Assembly (NCBI GenBank): GCA_964425585.1
Contig: CAYRMG010000040.1
Span: 1-11,450 of the forward strand
Length of the DNA stretch: 11,450 bases
Source of the DNA: Aquifex sp964425585
GTDB taxonomy: Bacteria; Aquificota; Aquificia; Aquificales; Aquificaceae
Reading direction: 5' to 3'
Shown one piece after another: positions 1 through 5,720 of this stretch (positions within the stretch are counted from its first letter, which is position 1; each line of letters starts with the position of its first letter). The position numbers were made by a program, and so were the translations under genes. The notes under the pieces were generated by a model. It saw nothing but the letters and a program-made list of their open reading frames with translations. It did no database searches and was not told the origin of the DNA.

Positions 1-56
1 AAGAAGGAATAGTGTAAGAAGAGGTAATGAGGAAAGGGCCCCAGATGAGGCCTAAA

Positions 57-530
57 TTAAGGATATCCAGGACCCGATTCCACTTTTACAGGCGGATACG
101 CACGGGTATTGTCCCCTGGTCTAAGGGGAAATCCTCTGTGCATATATATGGCGTAGGCCTCCAGAGCCTTCATTTCTTCGCTGTCTTCAGGAAGTTCCTT
201 CCCCTCCAGCGGTACCTTTATGCACCAGTTAATCATTTCCCTTAAGGTTGCTACTTTCCCTAAGTTATCTTGAAACTTGGGAAAAGTATGAGGGTTGGTG
301 TTTGCTGCATCAGGATGGCAGTTGGCACAGGTAAGGCCATTTTTTCCCAGTTTTGGGTCATGCCAAAGTTCGTCACCCTTCTTTACAAGAGCCATAAGTT
401 CTTCATTCATAAGCTTTAGGTCTTCCTCTGTAAAAGGCTTTCTTGCTTCTACAATATTACTAAAGAAATGAAAAAATAGACCTGCAACTACACCAGTTCC
501 CAGTAAAAACTTTACCTTGCGAAACTTCAT
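57..530 (-). CDS. Exported monoheme cytochrome c, SoxA-like
   Basis: A 157-residue protein with an N-terminal basic/hydrophobic export signal or anchor (about residues 4-28). It has one heme c site, C68-x2-C71-H72 (CANCH), followed by a Pro/Phe stretch (FPKF, 83-86), a conserved-looking Cys (C103) and YMHRG at 129-133, where M130 could be the distal heme ligand. The order CxxCH, FPxF, L-x-x-x-I-N-x-C, then a short helix before HRG resembles the heme domain of SoxA-type cytochromes, but there is only one heme site and the protein is short for SoxA. It should act in the periplasm as a small electron carrier. The start is supported by a strong Shine-Dalgarno (AAAGGAGGT, 538-546 minus strand), 7 bases from the ATG. 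It is the last visible gene of a four-gene operon, 21 bases after the metallophosphoesterase. The cytochrome c call is firm; the SoxA likeness is tentative. Confidence 0.85.
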   Translation of the reverse strand: MKFRKVKFLLGTGVVAGLFFHFFSNIVEARKPFTEEDLKLMNEELMALVKKGDELWHDPKLGKNGLTCANCHPDAANTNPHTFPKFQDNLGKVATLREMINWCIKVPLEGKELPEDSEEMKALEAYAIYMHRGFPLRPGDNTRAYPPVKVESGPGYP

Positions 531-551
531 CTCAAGTACCTCCTTTAATTT

Positions 552-1571
552 TTAAAGAAGAACACCTCCCTTAAGTTCGTCAGGTATGAGGTCCGCCCAT
601 GTATGATACTTCATAAGTCCATCGAAGTATTCGTCTATACGTATACTTGCAAATCCTATGCCGTCAAAGATATCTCCCGGATCTGCCCTAAACATTTTGA
701 TCTTGGGATAGGGTAGTTCTACAGGCGGATAGGGCCAAGGCCATGCAGTTGCAAGGTTTCCTATGTGAACCATGTTACCCGTTCTGTTATAAACGACATG
801 ATGAACATGTCCATGAATAGCTATAACCTTCTCAAACTTGGATAGAATTTGCCTTATCTGGGGAGCGTCCTTCGTCTGAAAGTTCCATCTGGGATAGTAA
901 TCCCACAATGGTGAATGGGTAAATATGACTATAGGTGTGTCAGGAGATAGGTTCTTAACATCCTTTTCCAGCCATTCAAGCTGTTTTTCACCTACACCCC
1001 AGAGTCCGCATATGTGACATTCCAACTCCGCTATAGCAAGCATCCTTTCCCAGGGTGTCATATTCCTTGCAGTCCAGTAATCTTCTACCAGTATGGAGTT
1101 CATCCCTATGAAGTGGACTCCTTTGTGGTCAAAGCTCCAGAAGGGATTACCAAACATTTGTTTCCAAGTTTTACCCATATCCAGATACCAGTCGTGTTCT
1201 CCAGGTATAATCTTCACGGGTATTCCTGCACGCTCAAGTTTGTCTAGAAATTTCTTCCCTTTTTCAAGTTCCTTGACTTTGCCAAACTGTGCCAAGTCTC
1301 CTATGAATATGACAAAATCAGGCTTCGGGTTCATATTAAGAATGTCTTGAATGCTTCTTTCGAAGGTCTTATCAAACCTATGATTGGGCATCTCGTATAG
1401 ATGTGCGTCTCCTAACACTACGAAGTTAAAAGGCTGTATTTTGCTTCTCTTGGAGCTTTTAGCTTCCGCTACACTTACCAAACCCGTAAAAGGGGACAGC
1501 GCAGAAGCTGTAAAAACAGCCATTCCTGCTGCGGTTGAAACCTTAAAAAAGTCACGTCTTGTGATTTTCAT
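552..1571 (-). CDS. Tat-exported calcineurin-like metallophosphoesterase
   Basis: A 339-residue protein. The open frame extends to 1673, but the ATG at 1571 is preferred: a perfect Shine-Dalgarno (GGGAGGTGAT) precedes it, and it puts a Tat signal (T-R-R-D-F-F-K, 4-10, then a hydrophobic stretch to about 36, AEA cleavage) at the N-terminus. Metal-site motifs appear in order: GDAH (D55, H57), GDLAQ (D92), GEHD (E125, H126), THSP (H219) and GHVH (H255, H257). These define the calcineurin-like dinuclear metallophosphoesterase fold. The usual Asn of GNHD is Glu here. The extra CHIC pair (C185, C188) is unexplained. The start lies one base after the peroxidase stop codon, so the two are probably translationally coupled. 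A periplasmic phosphoester hydrolase is the family expectation; the substrate is unknown, and its place among redox proteins hints at a role in cofactor or electron-transfer chemistry rather than general phosphate release. Confidence 0.88.
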   Translation of the reverse strand: MKITRRDFFKVSTAAGMAVFTASALSPFTGLVSVAEAKSSKRSKIQPFNFVVLGDAHLYEMPNHRFDKTFERSIQDILNMNPKPDFVIFIGDLAQFGKVKELEKGKKFLDKLERAGIPVKIIPGEHDWYLDMGKTWKQMFGNPFWSFDHKGVHFIGMNSILVEDYWTARNMTPWERMLAIAELECHICGLWGVGEKQLEWLEKDVKNLSPDTPIVIFTHSPLWDYYPRWNFQTKDAPQIRQILSKFEKVIAIHGHVHHVVYNRTGNMVHIGNLATAWPWPYPPVELPYPKIKMFRADPGDIFDGIGFASIRIDEYFDGLMKYHTWADLIPDELKGGVLL

Positions 1572-1572
1572 A

Positions 1573-2691
1573 TTAATCACCTCCCTTAGCAATTTTTTCT
1601 TCATAGGGTGGAAGTTCTGGCTCCTCAATTTGAGGAATAGTTTTACAGGTAAGAGCTTCAAGGAAAGCCACAAGGGCTTTTTTCTCTTCTTCCGTTAGGT
1701 TAAGAGGTTTGAGTTTCTTGCTTTTGTTGGGAACATCACCTCCGCCCTTGTTGTAAAATTCTATGACCTCCTCAAGGCTCTTGAAAACACCGTTGTGCAT
1801 GTAAGGGGGAGTAAGAGCTACATTCCTCAAAGAAGGCGTTTTAAAGGCTCCTTTGTCTTTTTCCTTTTTAGTTATAAAGTATAGACCCAAGTCCCTGTCT
1901 ATGGAATCGGGGTTATTAAATCCCTGTTCTCTGAGGACAAAGTTCCTTGTAGCTCTTACAAGAGCTTCATCCTCTACTTTGTTTTTTGGAACTCCGGTTA
2001 CATGAAACTTCTCATCGGTAAAGTTAGGTCCGTTATGACATTGGACACATCCTGCCTTACCTACGAAGAGCTTCATACCCTTTATCTGAAGTTCGTTCAT
2101 AGCGCTTTTGTCTCCCCTCATGTATCTGTCAAAGGGAGAATCGTTACACACTATAGTTCTTTCAAACGCTGCTATAGCCTTAACTATGTTCTCTATGGTG
2201 ATAGGCTCTTTGTCTTCCGGAAAAGCTTTCTTGAACATCTCCCTATATTTAGGAATCCTCTTGAGCCTTTCCTCCAGAAGTCGGTAATTCATATTCATCT
2301 CAAAGGGGGAAGCTATGGGCTTCATAGCCTGCTCTTCCAGACCCTTAACCCTTCCGTCCCAGAACATAAGCGTGTTGTAAGCAACGTTTAAAACGGTAGG
2401 TGAGTGTCTGAAGTGTTTATTACCTGGATAGGCGGGAGACAAAACCCTCTTCTTTGCCCAGCCATGGTTTGGATCGTGGCATGTAGCGCAGGATGTGCTT
2501 CCATCTCCAGAAAGGCGCGGGTCAAAGAAAAGGAGCTTTCCCAGTTCTACCTTCTCGGGAGTCGTCGGGTTGTCTTTAGGTTCTGGAGGTTTGTCCGGAA
2601 GGGGAGCTATCGTGGGCTTTTTCGCAGAGTTCGCATTGCTAAAGAGTAGAACCGTTCCTAATAACGAAGCTAAAAAGACACTCTTTCTCAT
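1573..2691 (-). CDS. Di-heme cytochrome c peroxidase (BCCP/MauG family)
   Basis: A 372-residue protein with a Sec signal peptide (about 1-22, ending ANSA). There are two heme c sites, C68-x2-C71-H72 in the N-terminal domain and C215-x2-C218-H219 in the C-terminal domain, each in the spacing typical of bacterial di-heme cytochrome c peroxidases. Other family signatures are LGKLLFFDPRLSGDG (50-64), RHSPTVLN (95-102), FWDGR (110-114), ASPFEM (127-132) and PPYMHNG (295-301), in which M298 is the expected axial ligand of the high-potential heme. This Met favours peroxidase over MauG-type chemistry, where Tyr is used. The family reduces hydrogen peroxide to water in the periplasm with electrons from small cytochromes or cupredoxins, and both kinds are encoded beside it. 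The ATG at 2691 is chosen over an upstream in-frame ATG (2718) because AAGGAGGA sits 7-8 bases upstream and the signal peptide then begins properly. That Shine-Dalgarno overlaps the stop codon of the preceding gene. Confidence 0.92.
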   Translation of the reverse strand: MRKSVFLASLLGTVLLFSNANSAKKPTIAPLPDKPPEPKDNPTTPEKVELGKLLFFDPRLSGDGSTSCATCHDPNHGWAKKRVLSPAYPGNKHFRHSPTVLNVAYNTLMFWDGRVKGLEEQAMKPIASPFEMNMNYRLLEERLKRIPKYREMFKKAFPEDKEPITIENIVKAIAAFERTIVCNDSPFDRYMRGDKSAMNELQIKGMKLFVGKAGCVQCHNGPNFTDEKFHVTGVPKNKVEDEALVRATRNFVLREQGFNNPDSIDRDLGLYFITKKEKDKGAFKTPSLRNVALTPPYMHNGVFKSLEEVIEFYNKGGGDVPNKSKKLKPLNLTEEEKKALVAFLEALTCKTIPQIEEPELPPYEEKIAKGGD

Positions 2692-2704
2692 AACCTTGTC
2701 CTCC

Positions 2705-3460
2705 TTACTCGACCTCAAAAGTTACTTTCGTAACCTTTCCCTCTCTAACCTTTACCTTTAGCTCTTTTTCTCCGAATCCCTCGTGCCACATCTTGAGCGT
2801 GTATTCACCTGCAGGAACGTCCTTTATGACGAACTTGCCGTTGGAGTCGCTAACAGCATAGTAGGGACTTTCAGTTACCACAACCCATGCCTTCATCCAT
2901 CCGTGGATATTGCAGGTAACTTCCACAACACCAGGTTTGTCCAGCTTCACCCTGTTAACCATCCCTTGTCTGGGTTGAGAAAGCTGAAATATAGTTTCAA
3001 ATTCCTGAACTCCGTTGGCTTCATGCTTTACCGGATCGTTGTTAATTATTTCAAGTATAGAGCCTGCTTCCATAGCAATAACGCGGGGTTTGAATTCGCA
3101 CTTTTCCTGAATGAGCTTTTTCTTCTCTACAGTAGGCTTACCTGCGCCTTTTACGAACACTACTGCGTTCTTAACCCCTTTATCCTGAGAAATTTCGTAA
3201 ACAAGGTCAATCTTGTATCCTCTTCCGCATACCTCCTTGTCTTTGGTAATGAGCTTCTTTTTATTCTTGAGCTGTTTTTTACCCACGTATATCACTCTTC
3301 CTTCTATAGTGCCTGTTCCTGAATCCCTTGCAAACACAGGAGATGATGGTTCAAAAAATGTTACGTATCTAACGTTATAGTGCTTGTGAATATCCTGAGA
3401 AAAGCTTAATCCTGCCAGAATCATTCCAAAACCTAAAGCCGTTACCTGTAAGTTTTTCAT
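2705..3460 (-). CDS. Exported cupredoxin-like protein with C-terminal carboxypeptidase-regulatory (Ig-like) domain
   Basis: A 251-residue protein with a Sec signal (about 1-22, cleavage near SFSQ). Residues about 50-195 look like a plastocyanin-like beta fold: GxIEGRVIY opening strand, VKNAVVFVKG (96-105), a buried H146 in KHEANG, then VEVTCNIHGWM (179-189). H146, C183, H186 and M189 have the order His...Cys-x2-His-x2-Met and could form a type 1 copper site. C78 and C121 could form a disulfide. Residues about 200-251 (AVSDSNGKFVIKDVPAGEY, then KMWHEGFG) match carboxypeptidase regulatory-like domains. Proteins of this build are often labelled methylamine utilization protein and lie near di-heme peroxidases. 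It is the first gene of the minus-strand operon, 13 bases before the peroxidase start. The ATG at 3460 follows AGGAGG by 7 bases and is preferred over the ATG at 3478. Copper binding is inferred from residue order only. Confidence 0.8.
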   Translation of the reverse strand: MKNLQVTALGFGMILAGLSFSQDIHKHYNVRYVTFFEPSSPVFARDSGTGTIEGRVIYVGKKQLKNKKKLITKDKEVCGRGYKIDLVYEISQDKGVKNAVVFVKGAGKPTVEKKKLIQEKCEFKPRVIAMEAGSILEIINNDPVKHEANGVQEFETIFQLSQPRQGMVNRVKLDKPGVVEVTCNIHGWMKAWVVVTESPYYAVSDSNGKFVIKDVPAGEYTLKMWHEGFGEKELKVKVREGKVTKVTFEVE

Positions 3461-3530
3461 CTTTTTTCCTCCTGTCATCTATTTTTATTTATGAATTGAA
3501 GTAAATAATAATTATTTGCAATAAAAATTA

Positions 3531-3536
3531 ATTATA
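3531..3536 (-). promoter_or_regulatory. Possible -10 box for the peroxidase operon
   Basis: TATAAT reads on the minus strand inside the AT-rich 3480-3550 block, about 70 bases upstream of the cupredoxin-like start codon. No convincing -35 hexamer lies 16-18 bases upstream, so this is only the best available candidate; the block is rich enough in A and T for the match to be chance. Confidence 0.3.
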
Positions 3537-3576
3537 AAAAGATAAAAATTACTTAAGCGGTTGCCTTAAAGGATTA

Positions 3577-3610
3577 GGAGAAGTTAAAAAGCGGTATAGT
3601 TTCCTTCTCC
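3577..3610. repeat. Perfect 7-bp inverted repeat
   Basis: GGAGAAG at 3577-3583 pairs with CTTCTCC at 3604-3610 across a 20-base loop. It overlaps the end of the orphan frame. In transcripts from tagD it would form a hairpin, but no T-run follows on the minus strand, so it is at best a weak or factor-assisted terminator, or a 3'-end protecting structure. Confidence 0.4.
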
Positions 3611-3763
3611 TGTGCAAGGGTTTGCTTTGTAGTAGTTAATTATTCTTGAATCCTGTATTTTGCCTTCCGACATGACTTCCCGCACCATTATGTAGTTAGG
3701 CTCTTCTAATTTATCCGGTGCGGGCGTTCCAATTGTGTTATAGTCCGTGCCTCCCTCAATCCT
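3584..3763 (-). pseudogene. Orphan short open frame, possible C-terminal gene remnant
   Basis: From a TGA at 3764-3766 to a TAA at 3584-3586 the minus strand is open for 59 codons. The reading is protein-like: it includes GTDYNTIGTPAPD, then LEEPNYIMVREVMSEGK, and ends NYYKANPCTGEGNYTAF. Nothing in the frame has a good start: the first ATG (3688) would give only about 34 residues and has no Shine-Dalgarno, and there is no GTG or TTG near the GGGAGG sequence at 3749-3754. Its first few codons overlap the end of tagD in another frame. It may be the C-terminal piece of a gene cut by rearrangement, a small gene with an unusual start, or chance. I do not recognise the family. Confidence 0.35.
3679..3724. 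repeat. Perfect 8-bp GC-rich inverted repeat
   Basis: CCCGCACC at 3679-3686 pairs exactly with GGTGCGGG at 3717-3724. The 30-base loop contains a smaller stem (TTAG at 3696-3699 with CTAA at 3706-3709). It starts about 30 bases downstream of the tagD stop, a position suited to stabilising or ending that transcript. There is no T-run on either side. Confidence 0.45.
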
Positions 3764-4238
3764 TCAGTATCTTTATAAGTCCGTTCCTTCCCTTCGCTAT
3801 TATTTCCAAAATTTTTATTATATCTTCCTCAAGGATACTTGAAAGCCTCAAAAGAGCATCCTTCAGCTCGGTTGTAGATATGCCTTCCGTTCTCGGCAGG
3901 TAAACAACTTCACAGTATTCCCTGAGGTAATCAAACTTTCCCTTCCAGTCGTCACCCATTACGAATATATCAACGTTGTATTTTTTTATATCCTCAATCT
4001 TCTGCTCCCAGTTCCTTTCGGGAATAACAAGGTCTACGTATTTTATAGAACGAACTATCTCAGCCCTGTGCTCGTAAGGGTATACGGATTTCTTTCCTTT
4101 AATCTCGTTAAATTCATCCGTTGAAACACCGACTATAAGATAATCTCCAAGGGCTTTGGCACGTTTCAATAAGTTAAGATGTCCTATATGAAATAAATCA
4201 AAGGTTCCGTAAGTTATAACAACCTTTCCCTTTTTCAT
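3756..4238 (-). CDS. tagD: Glycerol-3-phosphate cytidylyltransferase (TagD-like)
   Basis: A 160-residue nucleotidyltransferase. Residues about 5-125 follow Bacillus subtilis TagD closely as I remember it: ITYGTFDLFHIGH (8-20, with the HxGH catalytic motif H17/H20), GDYLIVGVSTDEFN, YEHRAEIV, RYVD-like KYVDLVIPE, NWEQK, FVMGDDWKGKFD and the RTEGISTTELK motif (116-126). TagD joins CTP and sn-glycerol-3-phosphate to give CDP-glycerol plus pyrophosphate in the cytoplasm. HldE/RfaE2-type ADP-heptose synthases share the fold, but the EHR, GDDWKGKFD and RTEGIST segments favour TagD. The last 35 residues are a helical tail beyond the usual end. The ATG has no Shine-Dalgarno; a strong promoter lies so close that the mRNA is probably leaderless. 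It follows the M16-like gene after 26 bases. In an organism without teichoic acids the product may feed another glycerol-phosphate polymer or glycolipid. Confidence 0.85.
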   Translation of the reverse strand: MKKGKVVITYGTFDLFHIGHLNLLKRAKALGDYLIVGVSTDEFNEIKGKKSVYPYEHRAEIVRSIKYVDLVIPERNWEQKIEDIKKYNVDIFVMGDDWKGKFDYLREYCEVVYLPRTEGISTTELKDALLRLSSILEEDIIKILEIIAKGRNGLIKILKD

Positions 4239-4247
4239 TCTTTTGGA

Positions 4248-4275
4248 ATTATAAAGCCTAAATTCTAAGGTTCAA
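4248..4275 (-). promoter_or_regulatory. Strong sigma-70-type promoter of tagD, leaderless arrangement
   Basis: On the minus strand TTGAAC (4275-4270) is followed after 16 bases by a perfect TATAAT (4253-4248). The expected start of transcription near 4241 is about 3 bases before the tagD ATG (4238). The -35 box lies in the last codons of the preceding M16-like gene. The lack of any Shine-Dalgarno before tagD fits a leaderless mRNA. Confidence 0.6.
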
Positions 4276-5521
4276 CCACTACGCAGTGGTGACGGTTTAT
4301 ATATTTTTCAACAGCTCTTATTACATCTTTTGCACTTACGGAGTTTATTTTTTCGGGATACTCCTCGTCCATTTTCCAGCCGAAACCCATAATCTCAAAG
4401 AACCCCATATACCACGCTTGCCTTAGTCTCGTCTCGTGGTCAAGAAGGTAATCTCCTATTATCTTCCTTTTCGCAAGCTCAACATCTTCCTCGGTTATGC
4501 TTTTATCCGATACGGTCTCTATTAAATCCCTTAAGGCTTCTTCCCTCTTTTCGGGAGATGTGCCTATATACGCAAAAAGTCTCGGAGAGGAGTATCTTGT
4601 AGGATAGAAGGAGTAGGTAGCGTAAGCATATCCCTTCTCTTCCCTTAGCCTCCTGAAGAGTTTTGAGGTCATTCCTTCACCGAGAACACTGTTGAAAACC
4701 TTAAAACTAAAGTAATCCTCAGAATCCTTAGAAGGTGCGTTAAAAGCACATAAAATTGTAGCCTGTGCACCTTCCCGCTTTACCCTGAGGATTTTATCTT
4801 CCTTTATCTCCTTACTTTCCTCATAAAGTTTAAACTCACCCTTTGGTATGTCCGAAAAGCTTTCCTCAAGAAGGGGAATAACCTCTTCTTTATTGAAATC
4901 GCCTACGAGAACAACAACTATATTTTTTCCTTTCTTTATTTCTTTAAACCTTCTTATGAGGTCTTCCTTCGTTATGGATTTTACATCATCTTCCTTTCCG
5001 AGGGGAGAATACTCATAAGGTGTTCCTTTGTATGTAAGTTTTCTCAGTTCCTCGTATGCGTAGGACATTCCCCTTTCTCGCTTTGACCTTATCGCAACTA
5101 TCTGATTTCTCTTCTCAATCTCAAGGATTTCCTCTCTGAAGAGCGGTTCCGAAAGTATATCCTTTATAACCTTCAGCCCCTCCTTTAGCCCTTCAATCTT
5201 CGTAGAAAAGCCTATTTCCGAAAAGTCATCTTCCGAAGAGGAGTATATATAACCTCCATAGTTTTCAAAGGGTTCCGAAATCGCAGAAGAAGACGGATAA
5301 TTTTTAGAACCCTTGAGCAACATAGTAAAAAGTAAGGCTGTTTCACCTCTCTTTTTCTCTCCGTGAACACCCCCTTTGAAGAATATAACACCCGAGACTA
5401 TACCCTTTCCTTTCGTTTCCTTTAGTATAATCTTCACACCGTTTTCAAGCTCTTTCTCATACACCGTTGAACCTCCGAAAAGGGGAAAAACGAAGAAAAG
5501 AAAAAGTATTAAAATCCTCAC
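4265..5521 (-). CDS. Catalytically inactive M16 (insulinase/mitochondrial processing peptidase) family protein
   Basis: A 418-residue exported M16-family protein with a Sec signal (about 1-17). The N-terminal domain aligns with M16 peptidases: LENGVKIILKE, an FFKGGVHGE segment, then ETALLFTMLLKGS (60-72), GGYIYSSSEDDF (89-100). At the position of the zinc motif HxxEH the residues are A62, F65 and T66, so both metal His and the catalytic Glu are missing. The C-terminal domain keeps RRLREEKGYAYATYSFYP, the Arg/Tyr region of M16 proteins. Heterodimeric bacterial M16 proteases pair a zinc subunit with such a non-zinc subunit, so this is probably the non-catalytic half; no zinc-bearing partner is encoded in the window. 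The start is GTG, whose GTGA overlaps the stop of the upstream lipoprotein gene by 4 bases, indicating translational coupling. It probably acts in the periplasm. Confidence 0.88.
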   Translation of the reverse strand: MRILILFLFFVFPLFGGSTVYEKELENGVKIILKETKGKGIVSGVIFFKGGVHGEKKRGETALLFTMLLKGSKNYPSSSAISEPFENYGGYIYSSSEDDFSEIGFSTKIEGLKEGLKVIKDILSEPLFREEILEIEKRNQIVAIRSKRERGMSYAYEELRKLTYKGTPYEYSPLGKEDDVKSITKEDLIRRFKEIKKGKNIVVVLVGDFNKEEVIPLLEESFSDIPKGEFKLYEESKEIKEDKILRVKREGAQATILCAFNAPSKDSEDYFSFKVFNSVLGEGMTSKLFRRLREEKGYAYATYSFYPTRYSSPRLFAYIGTSPEKREEALRDLIETVSDKSITEEDVELAKRKIIGDYLLDHETRLRQAWYMGFFEIMGFGWKMDEEYPEKINSVSAKDVIRAVEKYINRHHCVVVEP

Positions 5522-5688
5522 TTCTTTTCCTCTTTTTTCCTGTTCTCCTCTTTTTCCTTTTCTATCTTAACTTTATAACCTTCTTTTCCCACGTAGTATC
5601 CCGCTGCACCGCCTATAGCTGCACCGATTAATACCTCACAGGAAGTTAAAAATAGACTTAAGAGAGTCATAAGAATTATTAATCTCAT
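5518..5688 (-). CDS. Small glycine-zipper lipoprotein
   Basis: A 56-residue lipoprotein: hydrophobic segment (2-14), lipobox L-T-S-C with the lipidated Cys at 17, then a glycine zipper (GAAIGGAAGYYVGKEG, 22-37) and a very charged Lys/Glu tail to the end. It would be anchored in a membrane by lipid, with the zipper able to insert or oligomerise. The frame stays open to 5730, but the ATG at 5688 gives a proper signal and sits at fixed distance from a TATAAT. There is no Shine-Dalgarno. It overlaps the M16-like gene by 4 bases (GTGA), so the two products are probably made together; their working connection is unknown. The family resembles other short glycine-zipper envelope lipoproteins; no specific function can be given. 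Confidence 0.75.
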   Translation of the reverse strand: MRLIILMTLLSLFLTSCEVLIGAAIGGAAGYYVGKEGYKVKIEKEKEENRKKEEKK

Positions 5689-5697
5689 AGGAATAAA

Positions 5698-5703
5698 ATT
5701 ATA
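5698..5703 (-). promoter_or_regulatory. TATAAT -10 box of the lipoprotein/M16 operon, leaderless arrangement
   Basis: A perfect TATAAT (5703-5698, minus strand) is followed by 9 bases and the lipoprotein ATG, so the transcript would begin about 3 bases before it, exactly as at tagD. No good -35 hexamer is seen; that region overlaps the first codons of the divergent response-regulator gene (5721), so the two starts share one short control region. Confidence 0.5.
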
Positions 5704-5720
5704 CCTAGATTTAAAGGGAG

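Larger units (their letters stand above)
3461..3755. other. Intergenic region: AT-rich promoter half plus structured half with orphan frame
   Basis: These 295 bases lie between the tagD stop and the cupredoxin-like start, both on the minus strand. Bases about 3480-3550 are very AT-rich and likely carry the promoter of the peroxidase operon. Bases about 3575-3755 are of normal composition and hold two perfect inverted repeats and a 59-residue minus-strand open frame without a usable start, listed separately. No poly-T run follows either hairpin, so no classical rho-independent terminator is evident. I see no RNA gene that I can name. Confidence 0.6.

Noticed and set aside
31..56. Possible terminator hairpin after the small cytochrome gene
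   Set aside because: Only a 4-bp GGCC/GGCC stem with an 8-base loop followed by three T residues; too weak to call.
27..245. Plus-strand open frame opposite the small cytochrome gene
   Set aside because: It lies antisense to a gene with a clear CxxCH heme motif and ribosome site; its own translation shows no family likeness and no Shine-Dalgarno.
2002..2391. 129-codon plus-strand frame opposite the di-heme peroxidase
   Set aside because: Shadow of a well-supported gene with two heme sites; no start signal and no recognisable motif.
2783..3322. 179-codon plus-strand frame opposite the cupredoxin-like gene
   Set aside because: The minus-strand gene has signal peptide, domain motifs and a ribosome site; the plus frame is rich in Phe, Asn and Tyr as expected of antisense reading.
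4156..4172. TGGCACG inside tagD as a sigma-54 -24 element
   Set aside because: No TTGC element occurs at the required 12-base spacing and it is within coding sequence.
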